5,265 bases of DNA from an uncultured Paracoccaceae bacterium (GTDB lineage: Bacteria > Pseudomonadota > Alphaproteobacteria > Rhodobacterales > Rhodobacteraceae), in the NCBI GenBank assembly GCA_937916485.1, contig CALFSV010000294.1, forward strand, positions 1 through 5,265. The letters run 5' to 3'. The notes beneath the pieces are model-generated. The model searched no databases and was not told the DNA's origin. It worked only from the letters and a program-made list of their open reading frames with translations. Position numbers and translations under genes: made by a program. Of this stretch, positions 1 to 5,265 are shown one piece after another. The first letter of the stretch is position 1, and each line of letters starts with the position of its first letter.

Positions 1-418
1 GACGCTGCTCGAACGGCAGTGAGTCGCGAAAAGCACAAACTCGGCGGACCTCTTCGATCGCCTCTTCGGGGGTCTTGCCAATATTATTGAGGCTGTGCGT
101 CCGCGAGGCTGATATTGGCATGGTCAACTTACGCGCACCGGCTGCAATGGCGTTTTCTGCACCCTTGAGGTTGGGAATCAGCGCCAGAACTGTGAGACCC
201 TCAAGTTTGTTCGCTTCTCTTACGAGTGTGGCGCAATCGGCCATTTGGGGCAGCAGGTGCGGGGACACGAAAGATCCCACTTCGATCTCCCGAAGCCCCG
301 AGGCTGCTAGCGCTTCGATCCAATGGAGCTTAGCCTCCGTCGGCATCGTGCGTTTGATGCTCTGTAGCCCGTCCCGCGGGCCAACCTCACTCACGAGTAC
401 GTCAATTCCCTGAAGCAC
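1..418 (-). CDS. HMG-CoA-lyase-family enzyme (pyruvate carboxyltransferase-like TIM barrel), N-terminal part; 3' end outside window
   Basis: Enzymes of this family cleave 3-hydroxyacyl-CoA esters such as HMG-CoA, or citramalyl-CoA in some members, to a CoA ester and a keto acid, using a divalent metal. The 139 visible residues hold the family signature EVGPRDGLQ (residues 11-19); R15 and D16 match the catalytic Arg and metal-binding Asp of HMG-CoA lyase. Next come IEVGSFVSP (45-53), PQMAD (57-61), IPNLKG (81-86) and an SASRTHSLNNIG stretch (103-114). About 45% of a usual ~300-residue lyase is present; the later metal-binding histidines and catalytic Cys lie beyond the edge. The GTG start is chosen because GGAGGGG lies 6 bases upstream and the homology begins directly after it; no ATG is available between the preceding stop and the EVGPRDGLQ motif. 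It follows the CoA-transferase by 87 bases, so the CoA ester made there is a plausible substrate. True HMG-CoA lyase and citramalyl-CoA lyase cannot be told apart here. Confidence 0.9.
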   Translation of the reverse strand, partial: MLQGIDVLVSEVGPRDGLQSIKRTMPTEAKLHWIEALAASGLREIEVGSFVSPHLLPQMADCATLVREANKLEGLTVLALIPNLKGAENAIAAGARKLTMPISASRTHSLNNIGKTPEEAIEEVRRVCAFRDSLPFEQR

Positions 419-505
419 GGCGAACCCCTCCACTGTTAATTCTGCTTGGCAGACGTAATTTCTGTAGAGTAAAAACTGCAGCCACTCTGCGTATTGAGAG
501 GTCCG
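419..505. other. 87-base intergenic spacer between CoA-transferase and lyase genes
   Basis: This is the only real gap in the window. It holds the lyase ribosome binding site and no hairpin followed by a T-run, so I see no terminator. Only weak short inverted matches occur (for example CTCT...AGAG). No convincing -35/-10 pair is visible on the minus strand. The lyase frame is open across the whole spacer and is the same frame as the CoA-transferase, broken only by that gene's TGA at 508-506. The peptide it would encode has no family resemblance, so I treat the spacer as non-coding. Confidence 0.6.
425..431 (-). promoter_or_regulatory. Ribosome binding site for the lyase gene
   Basis: The minus strand reads GGAGGGG, then six bases (TTCGCC), then GTG at 418. 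This strong Shine-Dalgarno match decides the GTG start. An in-frame GTG at 433-431 overlaps the Shine-Dalgarno itself and so is unlikely to be used. Confidence 0.75.
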
Positions 506-1699
506 TCATATCGCACCTTCCTCTTTCAGGCCCAAAATCTGGGCCTTGTCATAGCCAAGTTCATTCAGGATATCGTTTGTATGCTCTCCCAAAGTCGGGG
601 GTGGAGAATCGACACCAGGAGCAATACCATCAAGCTTAGCACCGATCCCGACCAATTGCAGATCCTCCGAGCCAACGCGATGGGTTTGCAGTAAGCCTCG
701 ATCCGCAAGTTGCGGATGCGCCAGCGCCTCGGGCACCGACCAGACCGGTCCTGTGGGGACACCATTTGTTGTCAGCTTCTCAACCCATTCATTGGTGGGG
801 GCAGTGGCAAAGGCCGCCTCCAATTCAGCGGTCAGGGCAGATCGATTGGCCAGTCGGTCTTTTCTGTCGGCAAAGCGTGGATCCCGCGCCAAGGATGGAT
901 TGTCGATGATCTCGCAAAGTGCCTCGAATTGTTCCTGTTTGTTGGCGGCAATGTTCATCACACCGTCGGCGGTTTTGAACGTGCCCGACGGGCTAGCCGT
1001 GAAATTATCGTTGCCGTTCGGGATGGGTGCCTGCCCGGCGATCAGATGGTTCGACACCACCCAGCCCATCGTGGCAATCACGGCCTCTAGCATCGAGACG
1101 TCAATAAAAGTGCCGCGATCTTCAGCCTTATTGGCAAGGGCTGCGGCAACTGCAAAGGCCGCTGTAATGCCACCAATTGTATCACCCATCGGGTAGCCCA
1201 CCCGATAAGGCGCAGTGTCGCCGTCGCCGGTGATCGACATCACGCCACTCATCCCCTGAACGATCTGATCATAGGCAGGCAGTTTCGCCAGCGGGCCATC
1301 CTGGCCGAAACCTGAGATGGCACAATAAACAAGGCGAGGGTTTGCCTCGCGAAGCGTTTCATAATCAAGGTCCAGACGTGCCATCACGCCGGGGCGAAAA
1401 TTCTCGACCAAGGCATCGGCCTTTTGTACCAATTCTTTCAGGATGCGTTTTCCAGATGCCGATTTTAGGTTCAAGGTGATAGACCGTTTGCCCGGGTTTT
1501 GCGCCAGAAAGGATATGCCCATAAGGTTGGCGTTACGTGCGGGATCAGCCCCAAGCTGGCGTGCAAGATCACCTGTACCCGGAGTTTCAATCTTGATCAC
1601 GTCGGCCCCCATATGGGCCAGTTGGTGACAGCAGAACGGACCGGCCAGAACATTGGTCAGATCAAGAATGCGAATGCCCTTTAACGGTGCTTGCGTCAA
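506..1699 (-). CDS. Family III CoA-transferase (CaiB/BaiF type), substrate unknown
   Basis: Family III enzymes move CoA from a donor such as succinyl-CoA to a carboxylic acid through an enzyme-aspartyl-CoA intermediate, working as interlocked dimers in the cytoplasm. The 397 residues match the usual family length. Visible hallmarks in order are the N-terminal GIRILDLTNVLAGPF (8-22), GADVIKIE (31-38), NPGKRSITLNLK (68-79), VENFRPGVM (98-106), AISGFGQDGP (127-136) and YPMGD (169-173), where D173 sits at the catalytic Asp position. The start is TTG, overlapping the dehydrogenase stop as TTGA, and is supported by a perfect AAGGAGG six bases upstream and by homology beginning within a few residues. 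Pairing with an HMG-CoA-lyase relative recalls the CoA-transferase plus lyase pairs of citramalate and itaconate metabolism. That analogy is inference: substrate specificity in this family cannot be read from motifs, and carnitine, formate, glutarate or other acids remain possible. Confidence 0.93.
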   Translation of the reverse strand: MTQAPLKGIRILDLTNVLAGPFCCHQLAHMGADVIKIETPGTGDLARQLGADPARNANLMGISFLAQNPGKRSITLNLKSASGKRILKELVQKADALVENFRPGVMARLDLDYETLREANPRLVYCAISGFGQDGPLAKLPAYDQIVQGMSGVMSITGDGDTAPYRVGYPMGDTIGGITAAFAVAAALANKAEDRGTFIDVSMLEAVIATMGWVVSNHLIAGQAPIPNGNDNFTASPSGTFKTADGVMNIAANKQEQFEALCEIIDNPSLARDPRFADRKDRLANRSALTAELEAAFATAPTNEWVEKLTTNGVPTGPVWSVPEALAHPQLADRGLLQTHRVGSEDLQLVGIGAKLDGIAPGVDSPPPTLGEHTNDILNELGYDKAQILGLKEEGAI

Positions 1700-3144
1700 T
1701 GTCTGCCTCCTTCGTGCACAACCTTAGCTGCAGTGAAAAATTCGCGGCAATAACTGCCTTTTTCCGGCGCGCCGTAAGATGATCCTTTTCGGCCCGTGAA
1801 TGGCGCGTGGAAATCCATGCCAGCGGTGGGTAGATTGACCTGGATCATGCCTGCCTCGGCGTTCTGCGAGAAATGGTCGATCTTGGCGGCATCCCGCGAG
1901 ACGATGCCTGCTGACAAACCGAATTCGCAGTCGTTGGCGGTGGCAAGGGCGGCGTCATAATCCGGTACGCGCAACACGGCAGCGATTGGGCCAAAGATCT
2001 CGTCACGGGCCACTGCGGCCTGTGGGGACACATCCGTAAACAGGGCTGGAGCAAAGTAATGTCCGGGCGTTTTGGATTCGACTTCACCGCCACCTGCGGC
2101 AAGTGTCGCGCCGTCATCCACAGCTTGAGAAACGTATCGTTTGTCGATAGCCAGCTGCGCCTCACTGGCCACCGGGCCAATCTGGGTATCTGCTGCACGT
2201 GCATCACCGATCCTGAGGTCTTTCATTGCCGTACAAAGACGGTCGACAAATGCGTCGTGAATTCCCTCAGTCACGATCAGGCGGGAAGAAGCCGTGCATC
2301 TTTGCCCGGTTGAGAAAAAGCTACCCTGTAAAGCGCAGTGCACCGCCAGATCCAGATCCGCATCATCGAGTACAATCAATGGGTTCTTGCCCCCCATCTC
2401 AAGCTGCATTTTGGCCCCACGGGCGAATAGCGCAGCACCAATTTTGCGCCCGACAGGTGTGGAGCCGGTAAAGGTAACCCCTGAGACCTTGGGGTGTGCA
2501 ACAATCGCTTCGCCTACTTCTCTGCCCGTGCCCATCACCAGATTGAACACACCCTCGGGAAGACCCGCGCGTGCAATAATGTCAGACAAAATCCAGGCCG
2601 ATCCCGGCACCAGTTCGGCAGGTTTGAACACAACCGTATTGCCATAGGCTAGGGCGGGTGCAATTTTCCATGCAGGGATCGCCAGTGGAAAATTCCAGGG
2701 CGTGACCACGCCCACGACGCCGATTGGCTCACGCAGAACTTTAAGCGACACACTTTCTCGTAGTGATTGGTAAACATCGCCAGTTGTGCGATATGTCTCT
2801 GCCGCGAAAAATTTGAACAGATGTCCTGCACGATGTGCTTCTGCGTTGGCCTCAGAGAGGGTTTTACCCTCTTCGCGGGCCAGCATGTCACCCAGCTCTT
2901 CCACACGGGCGAGGATTTCTGACCCGATACGGTCAAGAGCTTCGAACCGTACTAGAGGTGATGTTTCACGCCATTTAGGAAACGCGACAGTCGCGGCTTC
3001 GATCGCTTCAACGGTCTGGTTGGTATTGGCTCGAGCATAATCACCGATTATGTCGTTCAGATCAGATGGGTTGATATTGGGGGCAGCATCGTTGCCAGCC
3101 ACCCATGTTCCAGCGATATAGTTGGGAAACGGGTTTACAGTCAT
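1696..3144 (-). CDS. NAD(P)-dependent aldehyde dehydrogenase, resembling 2-oxoglutarate semialdehyde dehydrogenases
   Basis: It oxidises an aldehyde to a carboxylate through a covalent thioester. At 482 residues it is of normal size and complete. All the catalytic landmarks are present: TPWNFP with N151, the cofactor-binding K174 in FKPAE, FTGSTPVG (225-232), the general base E249 in LEMGGK, the nucleophile C283 in GQRC, and EIFGP with E382. The C-terminal stretch NLPTAG (437-442), PFTGRKGSS (448-456) and the following G-x-x-E-x-G are the pattern I associate with the YcbD-like semialdehyde dehydrogenase group, which makes 2-oxoglutarate from its semialdehyde. GabD-type succinate semialdehyde dehydrogenases have a different ending. 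Subfamily assignment from memory is moderate at best; a succinic or malonic semialdehyde, or another omega-aldehyde acid, remains possible. The start overlaps the preceding stop as ATGA and has GAGGA six bases upstream. Its likely role is to make the acid that the following CoA-transferase activates. Confidence 0.93.
   Translation of the reverse strand: MTVNPFPNYIAGTWVAGNDAAPNINPSDLNDIIGDYARANTNQTVEAIEAATVAFPKWRETSPLVRFEALDRIGSEILARVEELGDMLAREEGKTLSEANAEAHRAGHLFKFFAAETYRTTGDVYQSLRESVSLKVLREPIGVVGVVTPWNFPLAIPAWKIAPALAYGNTVVFKPAELVPGSAWILSDIIARAGLPEGVFNLVMGTGREVGEAIVAHPKVSGVTFTGSTPVGRKIGAALFARGAKMQLEMGGKNPLIVLDDADLDLAVHCALQGSFFSTGQRCTASSRLIVTEGIHDAFVDRLCTAMKDLRIGDARAADTQIGPVASEAQLAIDKRYVSQAVDDGATLAAGGGEVESKTPGHYFAPALFTDVSPQAAVARDEIFGPIAAVLRVPDYDAALATANDCEFGLSAGIVSRDAAKIDHFSQNAEAGMIQVNLPTAGMDFHAPFTGRKGSSYGAPEKGSYCREFFTAAKVVHEGGRH
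1706..1712 (-). promoter_or_regulatory. Ribosome binding site deciding the TTG start of the CoA-transferase
   Basis: The minus strand reads AAGGAGG, a full match to the anti-Shine-Dalgarno core, then CAGACA and TTG at 1699. The site lies inside the last codons of the aldehyde dehydrogenase, where it encodes part of the EGGRH tail. Its spacing points to the rare TTG, with no nearby ATG or GTG that fits the homology. Confidence 0.8.
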
Positions 3145-3836
3145 AATAATTCCTCAAGAACTGGCCGCCAGCCAATATCTTCATGACGGTGGTCCACAGT
3201 ATTGACGTAAAAATAGGTTGGGCCATGATAGCCCCGGCATGCCCGTCCGTCCGCGCGGTGGGCGACAGGTTCGACCGTCCAGCTGACTGCCCCGAACCAG
3301 TTCCACAATTTGTTGTGTGCGGAATTCAGATGATCCGGGCTAAGCGGCTTTGCACTGTTGGTCGGGTCCGGCTGAGGCGCGCTCAAGGCGCCGCCACCGC
3401 CCACCAACGCATCCCACTCATTGGGCCCGGTCGCACCAAGGTAAGGGTCATCATGGGGCGTATCACCACCGGTCAGCAACCGGCAGCGAAACGGCTTGCC
3501 ATCAATCGACACCTCTGTGCCAAAGACATAGCCGGCATCATCCAGATCTTGCCAGCTGACGCGGCTCATAAGCATCCGGTCGGCCACCAGATACCGGGTA
3601 CCTCCCTGCTGAAACACATGCCAGTTCAGGCGCTCTGAAGGGTCCTGGGGGCTGTCTGTGAGAGCCCAGTTGTTCCAGTCAGGATCACGCTCGAATTCCG
3701 GGAGGTTGCCGGGTTGCAGACCATCGTATGGACAAAGCGCTGCTAGATCCGTGATCCAGGGGCGGGTTGCCGGAGCAAGGATCTGTCCTGCATGTGATAA
3801 CCCACCCAGCTGCCAGGTTCCGATATATTCCATCAT
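3141..3836 (-). CDS. Trp-rich protein of unknown function, 231 residues
   Basis: I do not recognise a named family with confidence. The protein has eleven tryptophans, no signal peptide and no membrane segment, so it looks cytoplasmic and globular. Its second half holds a series reminiscent of a repeat-free carbohydrate-binding-like module seen at the ends of uncharacterised bacterial and phage proteins: DGKPFRCRLLTGG (112-124), NEW (139-141), LWNWFGAVSWT (177-187), RACRGY (198-203) and GWRPVLE (222-228). That resemblance is from memory and only suggestive. A Gly/Pro-rich linker (146-158) sits between NEW and LWNW. It is a real gene because it overlaps both neighbours by 4 bases (ATGA at each end) and is flanked by clear enzymes in the same operon. 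The start is ATG at 3836 with a second ATG directly after it; the only upstream GAGG is 14 bases away, so translation probably relies on coupling to the ureohydrolase gene. It might be an accessory, binding or assembly factor for the pathway, but no activity can be assigned. Confidence 0.8.
   Translation of the reverse strand: MMEYIGTWQLGGLSHAGQILAPATRPWITDLAALCPYDGLQPGNLPEFERDPDWNNWALTDSPQDPSERLNWHVFQQGGTRYLVADRMLMSRVSWQDLDDAGYVFGTEVSIDGKPFRCRLLTGGDTPHDDPYLGATGPNEWDALVGGGGALSAPQPDPTNSAKPLSPDHLNSAHNKLWNWFGAVSWTVEPVAHRADGRACRGYHGPTYFYVNTVDHRHEDIGWRPVLEELL
3151..3155 (-). promoter_or_regulatory. Ribosome binding site for the aldehyde dehydrogenase gene
   Basis: The minus strand reads GAGGA, then ATTATT, then ATG at 3144. 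The spacing is good, and it gives this gene its own initiation signal besides coupling to the upstream gene. Confidence 0.65.
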
Positions 3837-4831
3837 TGTTCTGTCACCGACCTCGTGCGGAAGCGCCGCAGAATCCGGAACAGCATTTCCGCCGCCAGGA
3901 ATTCCGTGCGCTCTGAGGGATCAAGCGGTGGTGAGACCTCGACAATGTCCAAACCACCCAAGGGGGCCTCGGCCAAACCATCCAGCAAATCATAATACTG
4001 ACGAGGTGTAACGCCGCTGTGCACGATAGACCCTGTGCCGGGCAGGTAACCGGCGTCCATCGCATCAATGTCAATGGTCAGATAAAGTTCGTCGCACCCC
4101 TGCATGGCGTGAGCAAGCGCCTGGCGCATGACCTCTGCCGCGCCCATTTCATGCACGTCACTGGACGAAAACACCCGACCACCCTGTTCTTCGATCAAGG
4201 CCAAGTCACCGCCATCGACCCAGCCCGCGATGCCGACCCAGACCATGTTGGATACATCTATGTTGGGCAATTCAGAGATCCGGCGGGCATTTGTTGCGTG
4301 GTTGTGACTGCCCCATGCGCCCAGTCGGTCAGAGAAATCCAGATGGCCGTCGATCTGAATATACCCAAAGCGCGCGTCTGGTGCGCGCTTAGCCAGCCCA
4401 CGGGAATATCCCAGACAGGCCGGGAAACTGTTATAATGATCTCCGCCCAGTGCAAGTGGGATTGCGCCTGCAACCGTCAATCCTTCTGTCATTGCCGCGA
4501 TTGCCTGCGTCGTTGCGTCAACATCTTGCGGTGTGATTTCTGCGTCGCCACAATCAACCAACCAATCCGTTGCGGGCACGGTGTGGCGGCGCGTGTCAGG
4601 GTCAAAGCTTGCCCCTTGCGGGCGCATAGATTGCAAAAGACTTGTCGCCCTGCGCAATGCTTCGGGGCCGAACCTTGTGCCCAGACGGCTGGAATGTGTC
4701 CAGTCAGACGGCATGCCGACCACGCCAATCTGGTCCGCACTGACATCAGGCACATCGCCTAATGGCCCATCGAACAGCCGAAACCCCGGTTGAGACAAGG
4801 GCGGGTGGAATGTTGCAATCATTGCAGTCAT
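3833..4831 (-). CDS. Ureohydrolase (arginase/agmatinase superfamily), substrate unknown
   Basis: Members hydrolyse guanidino or formimino groups, usually releasing urea, at a binuclear metal site (usually manganese, nickel in some). The 332 residues fit the family. All six metal ligands are in place: H132 in GGDHY, D161, H163 and D165 in the IDGHLD motif, and D254 and D256 in IDIDAMD. E298 in VEVSPP matches the guanidinium-contacting Glu of arginase. The fold start is also visible as GVVGMPSD (36-43) followed by SSRLGTRFGPEALR (47-60). Unusual points are DGHLD where most relatives have DAHxD, GGDHY rather than GGDHS, and WGSHNHATN (173-181) in the substrate loop where agmatinases typically show an SHG motif. 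These suggest a substrate other than arginine or agmatine; guanidinobutyrate, guanidinopropionate or another guanidino acid would suit a following semialdehyde dehydrogenase. The ATG overlaps the upstream stop as ATGA, with AAGGAAG shortly upstream; a second ATG lies three codons in. Confidence 0.92.
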   Translation of the reverse strand: MTAMIATFHPPLSQPGFRLFDGPLGDVPDVSADQIGVVGMPSDWTHSSRLGTRFGPEALRRATSLLQSMRPQGASFDPDTRRHTVPATDWLVDCGDAEITPQDVDATTQAIAAMTEGLTVAGAIPLALGGDHYNSFPACLGYSRGLAKRAPDARFGYIQIDGHLDFSDRLGAWGSHNHATNARRISELPNIDVSNMVWVGIAGWVDGGDLALIEEQGGRVFSSSDVHEMGAAEVMRQALAHAMQGCDELYLTIDIDAMDAGYLPGTGSIVHSGVTPRQYYDLLDGLAEAPLGGLDIVEVSPPLDPSERTEFLAAEMLFRILRRFRTRSVTEQ

Positions 4832-5265
4832 GTTGATACTTCTTCCTTTGAGGTTAAGCAGCCTAGATGATCAATCCCAAATCTCAGGCGCGCATAGATA
4901 AATGCCAGAAGGGCCGTGACCATAAGTCGTTGGCCAACCTTCACCACGCCCATGCCAGGTCGACTCGGGTTCAGGCCGGTCAACATGATAGCGTTGACCT
5001 CGTGCTGTCCTAGAAGCTCAAGCCATTGCACCACTGTATCAAGATCGCAGCCACCTAACCGTGGCTGGTCACAAAGCGCGCTGAGCGATGTTTCAAACAC
5101 GGAAAGATCAAACCGCACAAACAGCGGCTTAGATGCATCCCGCCATTGGGATAGCCTTGCAAGCTGCGCGGCTGTTTCTAATTTGCAAGTTGTCGCACAA
5201 CCATTCGGTAAGGGCGCTACATGAAAATCGCGCGCATCACGTGGTATGCCGCCAAGCTGCGCTGT
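4828..5265 (-). CDS. Divergent arginase-fold protein, C-terminal 145 residues, apparently degenerate active site; 5' end outside window
   Basis: The frame is open to the right edge, 49 codons beyond the internal GTG at 5118, so the true start is probably outside. Fragment residues 48-58 (LFVRFDLSVFE) line up with the arginase strand that normally carries the D-x-D-x-x-D metal motif. Then LGGCDLDTVVQWLELLGQ (70-87) matches the GGLxxxE...L helix, LTGLNPSR (95-102) the ExNPP strand, and VTALLAFIYARL (116-127) the terminal T-A-x-L-A helix. The order and spacing match the neighbouring ureohydrolase (its residues 250-322). However, only the first Asp (D53) is kept; the second is S55 and the third is E58, and the Glu of the ExNPP motif is replaced by Gly (G97). 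If this alignment is right, the protein cannot bind the metal pair normally and may be a non-catalytic partner. It overlaps the intact ureohydrolase gene by 4 bases. The assignment is from motif alignment by eye, and the N-terminal half is unseen. Confidence 0.6.
   Translation of the reverse strand, partial: TAQLGGIPRDARDFHVAPLPNGCATTCKLETAAQLARLSQWRDASKPLFVRFDLSVFETSLSALCDQPRLGGCDLDTVVQWLELLGQHEVNAIMLTGLNPSRPGMGVVKVGQRLMVTALLAFIYARLRFGIDHLGCLTSKEEVST
4839..4849 (-). promoter_or_regulatory. Purine-rich ribosome binding region for the ureohydrolase gene
   Basis: The minus strand reads AAAGGAAGAAG ending 7 bases before the ATG at 4831. The core GGAAG is about 10 bases from the ATG, slightly long but usable. 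It lies within the last codons of the upstream gene. Confidence 0.45.

Larger units (their letters stand above)
1..5265 (-). other. Single catabolic operon with translationally coupled genes; both ends outside the window
   Basis: All six genes point the same way. Four junctions are 4-base stop/start overlaps: ATGA at 4831-4828, ATGA at 3836-3833, ATGA at 3144-3141 and TTGA at 1699-1696. The last junction is an 87-base spacer without a visible terminator or promoter. This arrangement implies one transcript and coupled translation. The operon promoter and any regulator must lie to the right of the window. The gene content (two arginase-fold proteins, unknown protein, aldehyde dehydrogenase, CoA-transferase, CoA-ester lyase) suggests stepwise breakdown of a nitrogen-containing compound to central CoA intermediates. 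Confidence 0.75.

Noticed and set aside
75..413. 112-residue open frame on the plus strand
   Set aside because: It is antisense to the HMG-CoA-lyase-like gene, which carries a clear EVGPRDGLQ motif; the plus-strand product is low-complexity and unrecognised.
470..500. Possible terminator hairpin after the CoA-transferase
   Set aside because: Only 4- to 6-base imperfect inverted matches with AT-rich loops are present, and no T-run follows on the minus strand.
419..505. Readthrough fusion of the CoA-transferase and lyase across the in-frame TGA
   Set aside because: The two frames match and the 29 codons between them are open, but the encoded linker looks random and the lyase has a strong ribosome site of its own; an open run this short is not remarkable.
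753..1196. 147-residue open frame on the plus strand
   Set aside because: It is antisense to the CoA-transferase, with no ribosome site or motif that would support a gene.
3183..3638. 151-residue open frame on the plus strand, opposite the unknown Trp-rich gene
   Set aside because: I considered whether this might be the real gene here, but the minus-strand frame has exact 4-base overlaps with both neighbours and a folded-protein composition, so the plus frame is the shadow.
4019..4762. 247-residue open frame on the plus strand
   Set aside because: It lies wholly antisense to the ureohydrolase, whose motifs are unambiguous; the product is Cys/Arg/His-rich with no recognisable domain, typical of an antisense shadow.
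4828..5118. A short 96-residue gene starting at the GTG at 5118
   Set aside because: The frame stays open to the window edge, and the GTG falls in the middle of the arginase-like strand LFVRFDL, so a start there would cut the domain. The gene is treated as partial.

Overview
The window reads as part of one minus-strand operon from a moderately GC-rich proteobacterium. A marine alphaproteobacterium of the Rhodobacterales/Roseobacter type is my best guess, from the protein style and the mix of catabolic families; no rRNA or marker gene confirms it. Transcription runs right to left. No gene on the plus strand is supported.

In transcript order: (1) 5265-4828, the C-terminal 145 residues of a divergent arginase-fold protein whose metal-binding motif looks degenerate; (2) 4831-3833, a complete ureohydrolase (arginase/agmatinase superfamily) with all six canonical metal ligands; (3) 3836-3141, a Trp-rich 231-residue protein of unknown function; (4) 3144-1696, an aldehyde dehydrogenase with a C-terminal signature like 2-oxoglutarate semialdehyde dehydrogenases; (5) 1699-506, a family III (CaiB/BaiF) CoA-transferase starting at TTG; (6) 418-1, the N-terminal 139 residues of an HMG-CoA-lyase-family enzyme starting at GTG. 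Genes 1 to 5 are joined by four successive 4-base stop/start overlaps (three ATGA, one TTGA). Genes 5 and 6 are separated by 87 bases with no terminator that I can see.

The set suggests a catabolic route: a guanidino, ureido or related C-N substrate is cleaved by the ureohydrolase, an aldehyde intermediate is oxidised to a carboxylate by the aldehyde dehydrogenase, the acid is activated by CoA transfer, and the CoA ester is split by the lyase. The substrate cannot be read from the sequence, and an aminotransferase or oxidase linking the first two steps is not in the window. The most notable points are the tandem intact and degenerate arginase-fold proteins, and the unknown Trp-rich protein locked between the ureohydrolase and the dehydrogenase.
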